DNA of 64,000 nucleotides from Roseburia_D yibonii (GCF_014297335.1 NZ_JACOQH010000002.1:124001-188000), one strand, 5' to 3'; counted from the first letter of the stretch, positions 45,257 to 54,428 are shown. Program-made: numbers and translations. Notes: generated from the sequence alone by a model not told the origin.

Positions 45257-45267
45257 GAGGGAAGCTG

Positions 45268-46227
45268 ATGGAGAATTTAAAATCCCAGTTAGAAGGGGTG
45301 GGAACCGTAGCGATCGCCGGTCATGTAAGACCGGATGGAGACTGCGTAGGCTCCTGCCTGGCTGTTTATAATTATATTAAAACATACGCTCCACAGATAC
45401 AGGTGGATCTGTATTTACAGCCGATTCCGAATATTTTCAAATTTTTAAAAAATTCCGAAAAAATCAAAAGTGAATATCCGCAGATGCCGGCGTATGATCT
45501 TTTTATCATGCTGGATTGTGGAGATACTGCAAGACTCGGAGATGCTGCGGTATATTTTGAAGAGGCAAAAAAGACCGTATGTATCGACCATCATGTGAGC
45601 AATACGGGATTTGCGGATGAAAATTATATTTTCCCGAAAGCGAGTTCCGCCAGCGAACTGGTCTTTGAACTGATCGAGGAAGAAAAGATCACAAAAGAGA
45701 TCGCAGAGTGCATTTATGTCGGGATCGTGCATGATACCGGAGTATTCCAGTATTCCTGCACATCCGCGAAAACAATGGCGATCGCCGGAAAGCTCATGGA
45801 AATGGGAATTGATTTTACCTCTATTGTAGATAAGACTTTTTATGAGAAGACCTACAATCAGAACCGGATCATGGGAAAAGCCCTGATGGACAGTACGCTG
45901 CATCTGGATGGGAAAGTGATCTTTACTGCGGTGACGGATGCGGATATGAAAGCATTTGATGTGCTGCCAAAGCATTTGGACGGCATTGTAAATCAGCTCC
46001 GCGTGACAAAGGATGTGGAGGTCGCTGTTTTTCTGTACGAGACAGAAGAACACGGCTATAAAGTCAGCATGCGTTCCCAAAGTGAGGTCGATGTTGCGAA
46101 GATCGCGATGAAATTCGGCGGCGGCGGACATATACGCGCGGCGGGAGTCACCATGTACGGCTCGATTTCGGAGATCCGTGACATTCTTCTTGCGGAAATA
46201 GAACAACAACTGGAACTTGGATCATGA
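45268..46227 (+). CDS. nrnA: Bifunctional oligoribonuclease / PAP phosphatase NrnA
   Basis: A 319-residue DHH/DHHA1 phosphoesterase. ATG 45268 follows AGAGGGAAG; an ATG at 45214 would overlap rbfA. Motifs: GHVRPDGDCVGS, MLDCGD, CIDHHVSN (DHH) and GGGGHIRAAG (DHHA1). It degrades 2-5 nt RNA and 3'-phosphoadenosine phosphate. Its stop overlaps the truB start (ATGA), implying translational coupling. Confidence 0.95.
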   Translation: MENLKSQLEGVGTVAIAGHVRPDGDCVGSCLAVYNYIKTYAPQIQVDLYLQPIPNIFKFLKNSEKIKSEYPQMPAYDLFIMLDCGDTARLGDAAVYFEEAKKTVCIDHHVSNTGFADENYIFPKASSASELVFELIEEEKITKEIAECIYVGIVHDTGVFQYSCTSAKTMAIAGKLMEMGIDFTSIVDKTFYEKTYNQNRIMGKALMDSTLHLDGKVIFTAVTDADMKAFDVLPKHLDGIVNQLRVTKDVEVAVFLYETEEHGYKVSMRSQSEVDVAKIAMKFGGGGHIRAAGVTMYGSISEIRDILLAEIEQQLELGS

Positions 46228-47123
46228 AAAATGGAATCATAAATGTGAGGAAGGAAAAGGGTTTTACTTCCTTTGATGTAGTTGCAAAATTAAGAGGTAT
46301 CCTCGGTCAGAAAAAGATCGGACATACCGGAACCTTAGATCCGGACGCAACCGGAGTCCTGCCGGTGTGCCTTGGCAAGGCGACAAAAGTCTGCGAGCTT
46401 TTGACCGACAAGGACAAGGAATATGAGGCGGTATTGCTGCTTGGAAAGAAAACAGATACACTGGATATTTCGGGAACTGTGCTTGAAGAAAAGGACGTGA
46501 CTGTGACAGAGCAGGAAGTGCGCACGGTCATGCAGCGTTTTGTCGGTGAGATCGAACAGATTCCGCCCATGTATTCGGCATTGAAAGTGGACGGAAAAAA
46601 ACTGTGTGATCTGGCAAGAGCAGGCGTTACGGTGGAGCGCAAGCCGAGAAAGCGGATGATCTATGAGATTACGATAAAAGAGATCGCGCTGCCGAGAGTG
46701 AGCTTTCGGGTTTCCTGCGCACGGGGAACTTATATAAGGACACTGTGTGAGGATATCGGAGAGGCACTTGGCTGTGGCGGCTGTGTGGAATCCCTGGTGC
46801 GCACGCGGGTGGCGGACTTTACGCTGGAGCAGTCCTTTACGCTTTCGCAGATCGAGCAGATGGCAAAGGACGGGACGATAGATTCCGCAATCCGGCCGAT
46901 AGATTCGATATTTGCGCAGTATCCGGCAGTCACGGCAAAGCCGGAGTATGAAAAAATGCTCTACAACGGAAACCGTATGGCGCTTTCGTGTTTTTCGGAT
47001 TACCGCGCAGACGGTTCCGCTGAACCGGTCCGGGTATACGACTGGAACGGAGCGTTTATCGGAATTTACCGTATCGATGATGCCGGACTTACTTTAAAGC
47101 CGGTGAAAATTTTTATGGAATAG
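46224..47123 (+). CDS. truB: tRNA pseudouridine-55 synthase TruB
   Basis: A 299-residue enzyme. The catalytic Asp is in HTGTLDPDATGVLP near residue 40; further motifs are YEAVLLLGKKTDTLD and SCARGTYIRTLCEDIG. The C-terminal PUA-like domain is short and divergent. It overlaps nrnA by four bases and precedes ribF. Confidence 0.97.
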   Translation: MKNGIINVRKEKGFTSFDVVAKLRGILGQKKIGHTGTLDPDATGVLPVCLGKATKVCELLTDKDKEYEAVLLLGKKTDTLDISGTVLEEKDVTVTEQEVRTVMQRFVGEIEQIPPMYSALKVDGKKLCDLARAGVTVERKPRKRMIYEITIKEIALPRVSFRVSCARGTYIRTLCEDIGEALGCGGCVESLVRTRVADFTLEQSFTLSQIEQMAKDGTIDSAIRPIDSIFAQYPAVTAKPEYEKMLYNGNRMALSCFSDYRADGSAEPVRVYDWNGAFIGIYRIDDAGLTLKPVKIFME

Positions 47124-47132
47124 GACAGAAGT

Positions 47133-48065
47133 ATGGAGTACATAAAAGGCAGACTTGATTTTCATGTGGCAGAGCCGACGGTACTGTCCATTGGAAAATT
47201 TGACGGACTGCACCGTGGACATGAACTGCTCATGGATTATGTCTTTCAAAAGAAAAAAGAAGGGATGAAGGCGGTCATTTTTACATTTGATGTACCGCCG
47301 AAAAAATCTTTGGAACAGGACGCGGCACGGGTGCTTACGACCAACGAGGAAAAAATGCATCTCTTTGAGCAGATCGGTATCGATTATCTGATCGAGTGCC
47401 CGTTTACCGAAGAAATCATGCATATGCCGGCGGAAGAATTCCTAAAAAAAATTGTGGAGCAGCTTTCGATCCGCTGTATCGTTGCCGGTACAGACTGCAG
47501 CTTCGGATACCAACGGCGCGGAGATTACCGTATGTTACAAAAATATGCGCCGGAGTATCATTACGAGGCACAGATCGTGGACAAGATGCAGTATGAGGGG
47601 CGCGATATCAGCAGTACGTTTATCCGTGAAGAGATTGCCGCCGGAAATATGGAAAAGGCAGAGCTTTTGCTTGGATATGCCTATTTCGTACAGGGAACGG
47701 TCGTACACGGAAACCAGATCGGCAGAACGATCGGGATTCCGACGATCAATCTGCTGCCGCCGCAGGAAAAACTGCTGCCGCCGTTTGGCGTATATGCCGC
47801 GCGGGTTGAGATCGATGGAAAGCGGTACAACGGGATCACCAATATCGGATGCAAGCCAACGATCGCCGGAGACAATCCGGTTGGTGTGGAGACCAACCTG
47901 TTTGATTTTTATGGGGATCTTTATGGAAAACACGCAAAGGTCAGCCTGCTCAAATGGGTGCGTGAGGAACAGAAATTTCAGAACGTTTCGGAATTAAAAG
48001 TGCAGATGGAAAAAGACATTGCTTTCTGCCGGTCGTTTCTGGGTGATTCGGCGGCTTCTGAATAA
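47133..48065 (+). CDS. ribF: Bifunctional riboflavin kinase / FAD synthetase
   Basis: A 310-residue enzyme. The N-terminal FAD synthetase has GKFDGLHRGHELLMD. The C-terminal flavokinase domain begins about residue 185 with GRTIGIPTINL (PTIN in place of the usual PTAN) and includes YNGITNIGCKPT. It makes FMN and FAD. Last gene of the nusA-infB operon; I see no convincing intrinsic terminator after it. Confidence 0.96.
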   Translation: MEYIKGRLDFHVAEPTVLSIGKFDGLHRGHELLMDYVFQKKKEGMKAVIFTFDVPPKKSLEQDAARVLTTNEEKMHLFEQIGIDYLIECPFTEEIMHMPAEEFLKKIVEQLSIRCIVAGTDCSFGYQRRGDYRMLQKYAPEYHYEAQIVDKMQYEGRDISSTFIREEIAAGNMEKAELLLGYAYFVQGTVVHGNQIGRTIGIPTINLLPPQEKLLPPFGVYAARVEIDGKRYNGITNIGCKPTIAGDNPVGVETNLFDFYGDLYGKHAKVSLLKWVREEQKFQNVSELKVQMEKDIAFCRSFLGDSAASE

Positions 48066-48092
48066 TTGTTACATAAATGTTACAAAAATATG

Positions 48093-48121
48093 TTGACGGT
48101 GTTAAAAAAGATTGCTATACT
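48093..48121 (+). promoter_or_regulatory. Promoter of the secreted NlpC/P60 gene
   Basis: TTGACG (48093-48098), 17-base spacer, TATACT (48116-48121) preceded by TGC (extended -10). Just upstream is the direct repeat TTACA...TTACA. Confidence 0.8.
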
Positions 48122-48178
48122 TTTAAATTAGTAAAGTAAAATGAAAATAGCGTAATGTTTTACAGGAGGCTTTTATTC

Positions 48179-49366
48179 ATGAAAAAAAGATTTGCAAGAG
48201 TGATAGCAATCGGATGTGCAGGTTCCATTTTTTTTATGTCTGGAACCATGTCGGCAGGAGCCGCACCGGTAACAGGATTGAATGCCGGGATCTGCGCACA
48301 GCTTTCGACATATATGGAAGAGGATGAGGTGAACGTCACAAAGTCCGGGATCGATACGGTTACATCAGCAGATGTGCGTGCGTTGCCGGCTATGGCGGCA
48401 CAGGCGGAAGCCGCAGGCGGAGAGACGGATGCGGCAGATGCAGTGACGGATGAAGCGGAACAGACACAGACAGCGGAGGCTTCTGAGGATACAGCAGAAC
48501 AGGCAGAGGCAGCGGCAGCGGCCGATCCGGTCTGTGGATATACCAATCTTGGTATCGCGAATGTAGACTCTACCTTAAATGTCAGAGCATCTGCGGATGA
48601 ATCTTCCGACATCGTCGGAAAGATGCCAAAGGACGCCGGATGTGAGATCTTACAGGTTGAGGGCGAGTGGTATCAGATCCAGTCCGGAGATGTAAACGGT
48701 TATGTCAAGGGTGAATACCTGATGACCGGAGACGCGGCAAAGGCGAGAGCGGCCGAGGTCATGTCCACCGTGGCAACGGTTACAACAGAGACGCTTTACG
48801 TCAGAGAACAGCCGAATACCGAGTGTACGATCCTTTCCCTGATGCCGATGGGGGAGGAACTTGAGGTCTTGGAAGATCTCGGGGACTGGGTAAAGGTCGA
48901 CATGGACGGAGATGAGGGATACGTCAGCAAAGAATATGTATCTATTTCATCAGAATTGCAGAAAGCAATGACCATGACGGAGGTAAAATACGGACAGGGT
49001 GTTTCCGATGTCCGGGTATCACTGGTTTCATACGCGACACAGTTTGTCGGTAATCCGTATGTCTGGGGTGGGACAAGCCTTACAAACGGAGCGGACTGCT
49101 CGGGCTTTGTTCTGTCTGTCTATGCGAAATACGGAATCTCACTTCCGCACCATGCGGCTTCACAGGCGGGATGCGGAACGAAGATCAGTGCTTCGGAGGC
49201 ACAGCCGGGAGATCTTTTCTTCTACGGCAATGGCAGAGGCATCAATCATGTCGGTATCTATATCGGAAACGGTCAGGTCGTACATGCCAGCTCACCGAAG
49301 ACCGGAATCAAGATCTCTAATGCAAGTTACCGGAATCCGGTGTGTGTTGTGCGCATTTTAAATTAG
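48179..49366 (+). CDS. Secreted SH3-domain NlpC/P60 cell-wall hydrolase
   Basis: A 395-residue protein. The start at ATG 48179 follows CAGGAGG. A signal peptide (about 1-30, with a basic MKKRFAR start and Ala-rich end) leads to an Ala/Glu-rich linker. Two bacterial SH3 domains (about 120-185 and 195-250) are followed by a C-terminal NlpC/P60 domain (about 275-395) with catalytic Cys in DCSGFVLSVYA, His in GINHVGIYIGNG and HASSPKTG. It likely cleaves gamma-glutamyl-diamino acid bonds in peptidoglycan. Confidence 0.92.
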   Translation: MKKRFARVIAIGCAGSIFFMSGTMSAGAAPVTGLNAGICAQLSTYMEEDEVNVTKSGIDTVTSADVRALPAMAAQAEAAGGETDAADAVTDEAEQTQTAEASEDTAEQAEAAAAADPVCGYTNLGIANVDSTLNVRASADESSDIVGKMPKDAGCEILQVEGEWYQIQSGDVNGYVKGEYLMTGDAAKARAAEVMSTVATVTTETLYVREQPNTECTILSLMPMGEELEVLEDLGDWVKVDMDGDEGYVSKEYVSISSELQKAMTMTEVKYGQGVSDVRVSLVSYATQFVGNPYVWGGTSLTNGADCSGFVLSVYAKYGISLPHHAASQAGCGTKISASEAQPGDLFFYGNGRGINHVGIYIGNGQVVHASSPKTGIKISNASYRNPVCVVRILN

Positions 49367-49384
49367 GATCCGATAAAATTTTTG

Positions 49385-49413
49385 TTTACAACGAAATATA
49401 ACTATGTTACAAT
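49385..49413 (+). promoter_or_regulatory. Promoter of rpsO
   Basis: TTTACA (49385-49390), 17-base spacer, TACAAT (49408-49413) with TGT before it (extended -10). Confidence 0.75.
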
Positions 49414-49419
49414 AATTTG

Positions 49420-49517
49420 GCATGAGTTTACAGCCCATATTCGGTAGATGGACACTCCGACCTTTTACTGAGTATCATGCGTAAGACGGGCGATCAAATC
49501 ATAAGGAGGACTAACAC
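49420..49517 (+). promoter_or_regulatory. Candidate structured leader of rpsO
   Basis: A closing stem GCATGA (49420-49425) with TCATGC (49475-49480) can enclose an inner stem TCGG/CCGA (49441-49460), followed by the AAGGAGG site. Leaders of rpsO in several phyla bind S15 for autoregulation; whether this one does is inference, the fold being hand-drawn. Confidence 0.4.
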
Positions 49518-49784
49518 ATGTTAGCAAAAGAAAAGAAACAGGCTATTATTGCTGAATACGGAAGAACACCTGGAGATACCGGATCACCGGAAGTACAGGT
49601 AGCGCTTTTAACAGCCAGAATCAATGAGCTTACCGAGCATTTAAAAGAGAACCAGAAGGATCATCATTCCAGAAGAGGTCTTTTAAAGATGGTAGGTCAG
49701 AGACGTGGTTTACTGGCATACTTAAAGAAAACCGATATTGAAAGATATCGTTCTTTAATTGAACGTTTAGGTCTGAGAAAATAA
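49518..49784 (+). CDS. rpsO: 30S ribosomal protein S15
   Basis: An 88-residue S15 of standard length. Motifs: DTGSPEVQVALLTARINELT, DHHSRRGLLKMVGQRR and LAYLKKTDIERY. RBS AAGGAGG. A monocistronic unit with its own promoter and terminator, followed by pnp as in most bacteria. Confidence 0.98.
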   Translation: MLAKEKKQAIIAEYGRTPGDTGSPEVQVALLTARINELTEHLKENQKDHHSRRGLLKMVGQRRGLLAYLKKTDIERYRSLIERLGLRK

Positions 49785-49797
49785 TAGACCGGTAGAT

Positions 49798-49829
49798 AGG
49801 GCGGAGTTTTTCCGCCCTGTTTTCGTTTT
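49798..49829 (+). terminator. Intrinsic terminator after rpsO
   Basis: AGGGCGGA (49798-49805) pairs with TCCGCCCT (49811-49818) over a 5-base loop, then GTTTTCGTTTT. The end of the T-tract forms the -35 region of the pnp promoter. Confidence 0.9.
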
Positions 49830-49856
49830 GATAATATAGGAGAGATCCTTTATTAT
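49828..49856 (+). promoter_or_regulatory. Promoter of pnp
   Basis: TTGATA (49828-49833), 17-base spacer, TATTAT (49851-49856). The predicted transcript starts near 49863, exactly where the leader hairpin begins. Confidence 0.72.
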
Positions 49857-49862
49857 ATACGG

Positions 49863-49935
49863 CAGAAGTACAGTTCCGAGACCACTGAACAGTGTATGAA
49901 CGTCATGGGTTGTTCAGTAGTTTCGGTTACTTCTG
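49863..49935 (+). promoter_or_regulatory. Long hairpin at the 5' end of the pnp mRNA
   Basis: CAGAAGTA (49863-49870) pairs with TACTTCTG (49928-49935). Above a small asymmetric loop, the 16 bases at 49876-49891 pair with 49911-49926 (one G-T pair, one mismatch), with a 19-base apical loop. No T-run follows. The arrangement recalls the RNase III-cut pnp leader of Escherichia coli used in PNPase autoregulation. Confidence 0.7.
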
Positions 49936-49976
49936 TCAGAATAAAACAGACAGAACAGGCGAAAAGGAGAAAAGAT

Positions 49977-52088
49977 ATGTTTAAGAGTTTTTCTATGGAA
50001 CTTGCAGGCAGAACCCTTACGGTAGAGATCGGAAAGGTCTGCGCACAGGCGAACGGAGCGGCTTTTATGCGCTATGGTGATACCACAGTGTTATCTACCG
50101 CTACCGCATCGGAGAAACCGAGAGAGGGAATCGACTTTTTCCCGCTCAGCGTGGAATTTGAAGAAAAAATGTATGCAGTTGGAAAGATCCCGGGTGGATT
50201 CAATAAGAGAGAGGGAAAGGCATCCGAAAATGCAGTGCTTACTTCCCGTGTTATTGACCGTCCGATGCGTCCGCTTTTCCCGAAGGATTACCGCAATGAT
50301 GTCACATTAAATAATATGGTCATGTCCGTAGATCCGGAATGCCGTCCGGAGATCGTTGCCATGCTTGGCGCTGCGATCGCGACGACGATTTCCGATATCC
50401 CGTTTGACGGTCCGTGCGCAATGACACAGATGGGTATGATCGATGGAGAATTTATCGTAAATCCGTCCCAGAAACAGTGGGATGAAGGCGATTTGAAACT
50501 GACCGTTGCATCTACTTCCCAGAAGGTCATTATGATCGAGGCGGGAGCAAATGAGATCCCGGAAGATAAGATGATCGAGGCAATCTACAAATGCCATGAA
50601 GTAAACCAGACACTGATCGCATTTATCAACCAGATCGTTGCGGAAGTCGGAAAGCCGAAGCATGAATATACTTCCTGCGCGATTCCGGAAGAAATGTTCG
50701 CGGTGATCAAGGAACTGGTTCCGCCGGAAGAGATGGAAGAAGCGGTATTTACCGATGAAAAACAGGTAAGAGAAGAAAATATCAATAAGATCACAGAACG
50801 TCTGGAAGAGGCATTCGCGGAGAACGAGGAGTGGCTTGCGATCCTTGGCGAGGCAATCTATCAGTATGAGAAAAAGACCGTGCGCAAGATGATCTTAAAG
50901 GATCACAAACGCCCGGATGGACGTGCGATCAATGAAATCCGCCCGCTGTCCGCAGAAGTGGATCTGATCCCGAGAGTACACGGTTCCGCAATGTTCAAGC
51001 GCGGACAGACGCAGATCTGTGACGTTGTTACGCTTGCTCCGCTTTCTGAAGTACAGAAAATCGACGGACTGGATGAAAATATCACAGAGAAACGTTATAT
51101 GCATCAGTACAACTTCCCGTCATATTCCGTTGGTGAGACCAAGGTTTCCAGAGGACCGGGAAGACGTGAGATCGGTCATGGTGCGCTCGCAGAACGTGCG
51201 CTGATCCCGGTACTTCCGAGTGTGGACGAGTTCCCGTATGCGATCCGTGCGGTTTCCGAGACCTTCGAATCCAACGGTTCTACTTCCATGGCTTCCACCT
51301 GTGCGTCCTGTATGTCACTGATGGCAGCCGGTGTACCGATCAAGAAAATGGTAGCCGGAATTTCCTGCGGTCTTGTGACCGGAGAAACCGATGACGATTA
51401 TCTGGTACTCACCGATATCCAGGGACTGGAAGACTTCTTCGGTGATATGGACTTTAAGGTAACCGGAACACATGACGGTATCACAGCGATCCAGATGGAT
51501 ATCAAGATCCACGGACTGACCAGACCGATCGTAGAGGAAGCGATCCGCAGAACCAGAGAGGCAAGACTTTACATCATGGATGAGGTTATGTCCAAGGCGA
51601 TCGCAGAGCCGAGAAAAGAAGTAAACGTGTACGCACCGAAGATCGAGCAGATCGTGATCGATCCGTCCAAGATCGGTGATGTAGTCGGACAGAAAGGAAA
51701 GACCATCAACGAGATCATTGACCGTACCGGTGTCAAGATCGATATCAATGATGACGGTGCTGTTTCTATCTGTGGTACGGACAAGGCAAAGATCGAAGAA
51801 GCCATCGATATGGTGAAGATCATCACGACAGACTTTGAAGAAGGACAGATCCTTACCGGAAAAGTCGTAAGCATCAAAGAATTCGGCGCATTCCTGGAGT
51901 TCGCGCCGGGAAAAGAAGGTATGGTTCATATTTCCAAGATTGCGAAAGAAAGAATCAACCATGTAGAAGATGTCCTCACACTGGGCGATGTAGTTACCGT
52001 TATCTGCCTTGGAAAAGACAAGATGGGAAGAATCAGCTTTTCTATCAAGGATGTACCGGCAGATGCAGGAAAGAGTGCAAACGCTTAA
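49977..52088 (+). CDS. pnp: Polyribonucleotide nucleotidyltransferase (PNPase)
   Basis: A 703-residue enzyme. ATG 49977 follows AAAAGGAG; the open frame further upstream is the leader hairpin. Two RNase PH domains flank a helical linker; catalytic-region motifs include FMRYGDTTVLSTAT and HGALAERALIPVLP. The C-terminus has a KH domain with IGDVVGQKGKTINEI and an S1 domain with VSIKEFGAFLEFAPGKEGMVH. It degrades mRNA 3' to 5' with phosphate. A terminator follows. Confidence 0.98.
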   Translation: MFKSFSMELAGRTLTVEIGKVCAQANGAAFMRYGDTTVLSTATASEKPREGIDFFPLSVEFEEKMYAVGKIPGGFNKREGKASENAVLTSRVIDRPMRPLFPKDYRNDVTLNNMVMSVDPECRPEIVAMLGAAIATTISDIPFDGPCAMTQMGMIDGEFIVNPSQKQWDEGDLKLTVASTSQKVIMIEAGANEIPEDKMIEAIYKCHEVNQTLIAFINQIVAEVGKPKHEYTSCAIPEEMFAVIKELVPPEEMEEAVFTDEKQVREENINKITERLEEAFAENEEWLAILGEAIYQYEKKTVRKMILKDHKRPDGRAINEIRPLSAEVDLIPRVHGSAMFKRGQTQICDVVTLAPLSEVQKIDGLDENITEKRYMHQYNFPSYSVGETKVSRGPGRREIGHGALAERALIPVLPSVDEFPYAIRAVSETFESNGSTSMASTCASCMSLMAAGVPIKKMVAGISCGLVTGETDDDYLVLTDIQGLEDFFGDMDFKVTGTHDGITAIQMDIKIHGLTRPIVEEAIRRTREARLYIMDEVMSKAIAEPRKEVNVYAPKIEQIVIDPSKIGDVVGQKGKTINEIIDRTGVKIDINDDGAVSICGTDKAKIEEAIDMVKIITTDFEEGQILTGKVVSIKEFGAFLEFAPGKEGMVHISKIAKERINHVEDVLTLGDVVTVICLGKDKMGRISFSIKDVPADAGKSANA

Positions 52089-52105
52089 TCAATAAAAAGA
52101 ATAAG

Positions 52106-52140
52106 GGATGCTGTCTTTATAAAAGGCGGCATCCTTTTTT
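52106..52140 (+). terminator. Intrinsic terminator after pnp
   Basis: GGATGCTGTC (52106-52115) pairs with GGCGGCATCC (52125-52134) with two G-T pairs, 9-base loop, then TTTTTT. Confidence 0.9.
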
Positions 52141-52219
52141 GATTTTACCGGGTTTGGTGACGGTATCTTTTCCATGCGCATAAAATAAAAGTAAAGGCAG
52201 TGACGGGAAAGGCTACAAG

Positions 52220-53128
52220 ATGGATCGGACAGTGAGGGAAATCCATGCGGATTTTGCACACAGAGCCGGGTATATCGGCTCCGGCGTTGGTGTGGCGGTC
52301 ATGGATACCGGAATTATAAAACACAAGGATTTTGATCACAGAATTTTGGTGTTCCGCGATTTTTGCGAGCAGAAACAATACCCCTATGACGATAACGGGC
52401 ATGGAACGCACGTCTCCGGGATCATCGGTGGAAACGGGAGCGCAAGCCGTGGGAGATACCGTGGAATTGCACCGGGATGCAATCTTATCGTGTTAAAAGC
52501 GCTCGACCGCTATGGAAACGGAAATACGAAAGAGGTTCTGGAAGCGACCGAATGGATGATCGAGAATAAGGAGCGTTATAACATCCGGATTTTAAATATC
52601 TCGGTGGGTATGCTTCCGAGCGCGAAAAAAGAAGAAAAGGAACGGCTGATCGCGGCAATGGAGCGGGCATGGAACCATGGGATCGTGGTGGTCGCGGCGG
52701 CTGGCAACAACGGCCCGGATGCCGGCAGTGTCACCATACCGGGCATTTTAAAAACGATCATTACCGTGGGAAGCTCGGATGATGAGGGGCTTCCGGCAAA
52801 ACAGCATGGTCTGATGCCCGGTTACAGCGGGAGAGGACCGACGGATCAGTGTATTGTAAAACCGGAGATCCTCGCGCCGGGAACCAATATCATCAGCTGC
52901 TCCGCAGGGGGAAAGCTTTATGAGATGAAGAGCGGAACATCCATGGCAACCCCGGTTGTCACCGGCGCGATCGCAGTGCTTTTATCCGCGCATCCCAGAC
53001 TCCGACCGGCAGAAGTCAAACTGATCCTGCACGATTCGGCGGTGCCAACGGCGCTTAAGGGGAAGAAAAAAGCGTGGGGAAAACTGGATGTTGCGCGTAT
53101 GCTCTTAAAAAGCCGTCCTTTTTCCTAA
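52220..53128 (+). CDS. Subtilisin-like serine protease (S8 family) without signal peptide
   Basis: A 302-residue subtilase. The catalytic triad is visible: Asp in VAVMDTGI near residue 30, His in NGHGTHVSGIIGG near 60 and Ser in SGTSMATPVVTGA near 240; the oxyanion Asn is in AAAGNNGPDAG. No signal peptide and only a short N-terminal extension (about 24 residues) are present, so it is probably intracellular or exported by another route. Its TAA overlaps the stop codon of the convergent carboxypeptidase gene. Confidence 0.9.
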   Translation: MDRTVREIHADFAHRAGYIGSGVGVAVMDTGIIKHKDFDHRILVFRDFCEQKQYPYDDNGHGTHVSGIIGGNGSASRGRYRGIAPGCNLIVLKALDRYGNGNTKEVLEATEWMIENKERYNIRILNISVGMLPSAKKEEKERLIAAMERAWNHGIVVVAAAGNNGPDAGSVTIPGILKTIITVGSSDDEGLPAKQHGLMPGYSGRGPTDQCIVKPEILAPGTNIISCSAGGKLYEMKSGTSMATPVVTGAIAVLLSAHPRLRPAEVKLILHDSAVPTALKGKKKAWGKLDVARMLLKSRPFS

Positions 53129-54288
53129 AGGTAGAACGCTAAAACTTCGGAAAAATAGTCCAAAAACGTTGCTTCTTTCACAGAATCGCGGTATAAGATC
53201 CGAACAGAGCCGATCTCGGTTCCGTTTTGTCTGTAAATGGCTTTTCCGGCAACGTCACCCGCTTTTATGGGGGCAGAGACTTCTTCTGGAAGTTTTATCT
53301 CCTTGGTGATATCGGAAAGATCTGCGCCGGTGGTATCCACATACCGGAACGGCCCCTCATAGACGAGCGCGACGGAACGCTCGGTACCGCGTTTTACCGG
53401 CAGTGCTTCCGGAGATTTTTCCTGCGGGTCTGTGTAAAGCTGGCATTTGGAAAATCCGTAATTTAAAAGAGCGGTGGCATCTGCAAAACGTCCTTTCGGA
53501 TCCGGGGCAGCCATGATGACTGCAATCAGTTCGATGTCATCCTTTTTTGCGGTTGCGGAAACGCAGAATTTTGCAAGTCCGGTGGAACCGGTCTTTAAAC
53601 CGGTGGCATATTCGTACTGGCGGATCAGCTTATTGGTATTGGAAAGACCAAATTCCGAACTTCCGCGCCTGGTCACGTGTGTGATATTATCCATCCAGAT
53701 TGTACAGTAATCGTGGATCTGCGGGTATTTTGTGATGAGTTCCCTTGACATCAGAGCGACATCATGCGCAGTGGTCATATGTCCGTCCGTGTCCAGACCG
53801 CAGCAATTAATAAAATTGGTGTCGTTCATCCCGAGTCCCTTGGCGCGTTCGTTCATGCGGGCGACAAATTCATCCTCGCTTCCTGCGATATGTTCCGCCA
53901 TGGCAACGCAGGCATCGTTTGCGCTTGCAACGCTGATGCATTTGAGCATGGTGTCTACGGTCTGGGTTTCCCCCGGTTCTAAAAAGACCTGAGATCCGCC
54001 CATACTGGCGGCATGTTCGGATACCGTCACCGTATCATCCGGCTGGATGGAGCCGGAGGAGAGCGCGTCGAAGATTAAGATCATGGTCATGATCTTGGTG
54101 ATGCTTGCCGGGTGCAGACTGGTATTGGCGTCCTTTTCGTAGAGGATGGTTCCGGTCGAGGCTTCCATCAAAATGGCAGAGGGCGCAGAAAGACCGAGTG
54201 TGTCCGTGTCTGCCGGAGGCGGGGCGGCGGAAGAAAGACTTCCGGAAAACAGTGATATGCTTAAGAGAAATGGCAAAAACAATTTCAT
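53125..54288 (-). CDS. Serine-type D-Ala-D-Ala carboxypeptidase (PBP5/DacF-like)
   Basis: A 387-residue secreted penicillin-binding protein on the minus strand. A signal peptide (about 1-24) is followed by the peptidase S11 domain: SxxK motif in HPASITKIMT near residue 65, SxN in SVASANDACVAMAEH and KTG in LKTGSTGLAK. A C-terminal beta domain follows (about 285-387). No C-terminal amphipathic tail is obvious. It trims peptidoglycan stem peptides. It shares its last bases with the convergent subtilase gene. Confidence 0.92.
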   Translation of the reverse strand: MKLFLPFLLSISLFSGSLSSAAPPPADTDTLGLSAPSAILMEASTGTILYEKDANTSLHPASITKIMTMILIFDALSSGSIQPDDTVTVSEHAASMGGSQVFLEPGETQTVDTMLKCISVASANDACVAMAEHIAGSEDEFVARMNERAKGLGMNDTNFINCCGLDTDGHMTTAHDVALMSRELITKYPQIHDYCTIWMDNITHVTRRGSSEFGLSNTNKLIRQYEYATGLKTGSTGLAKFCVSATAKKDDIELIAVIMAAPDPKGRFADATALLNYGFSKCQLYTDPQEKSPEALPVKRGTERSVALVYEGPFRYVDTTGADLSDITKEIKLPEEVSAPIKAGDVAGKAIYRQNGTEIGSVRILYRDSVKEATFLDYFSEVLAFYL

Positions 54289-54374
54289 AAGAATTCCCTT
54301 TCGGTGCGGTTTTTCTGTGAAGCTTTAGTTCATTTTAAGACGGCAGCCTGTCAGATATTCACTTTTTACTGTAA

Positions 54375-54393
54375 ATCATGGAAAAAACATGAT
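54375..54393. repeat. Short inverted repeat between divergent genes
   Basis: ATCATG (54375-54380) and CATGAT (54388-54393) are mirror arms around a 7-base A-rich spacer. It lies in the spacer between the minus-strand carboxypeptidase and the plus-strand metallophosphoesterase. It could be an operator, but 6-bp arms may occur by chance. Confidence 0.35.
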
Positions 54394-54428
54394 AGGATGG
54401 AAGAAGTGAAAAGAAAAAGGGGATTTTT

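Noticed and set aside
49896..49976. An N-terminal extension of PNPase using the upstream ATG
   Set aside because: The extension is encoded by the leader hairpin and shows no family similarity; AAAAGGAG lies before the ATG at 49977, giving the normal PNPase start.
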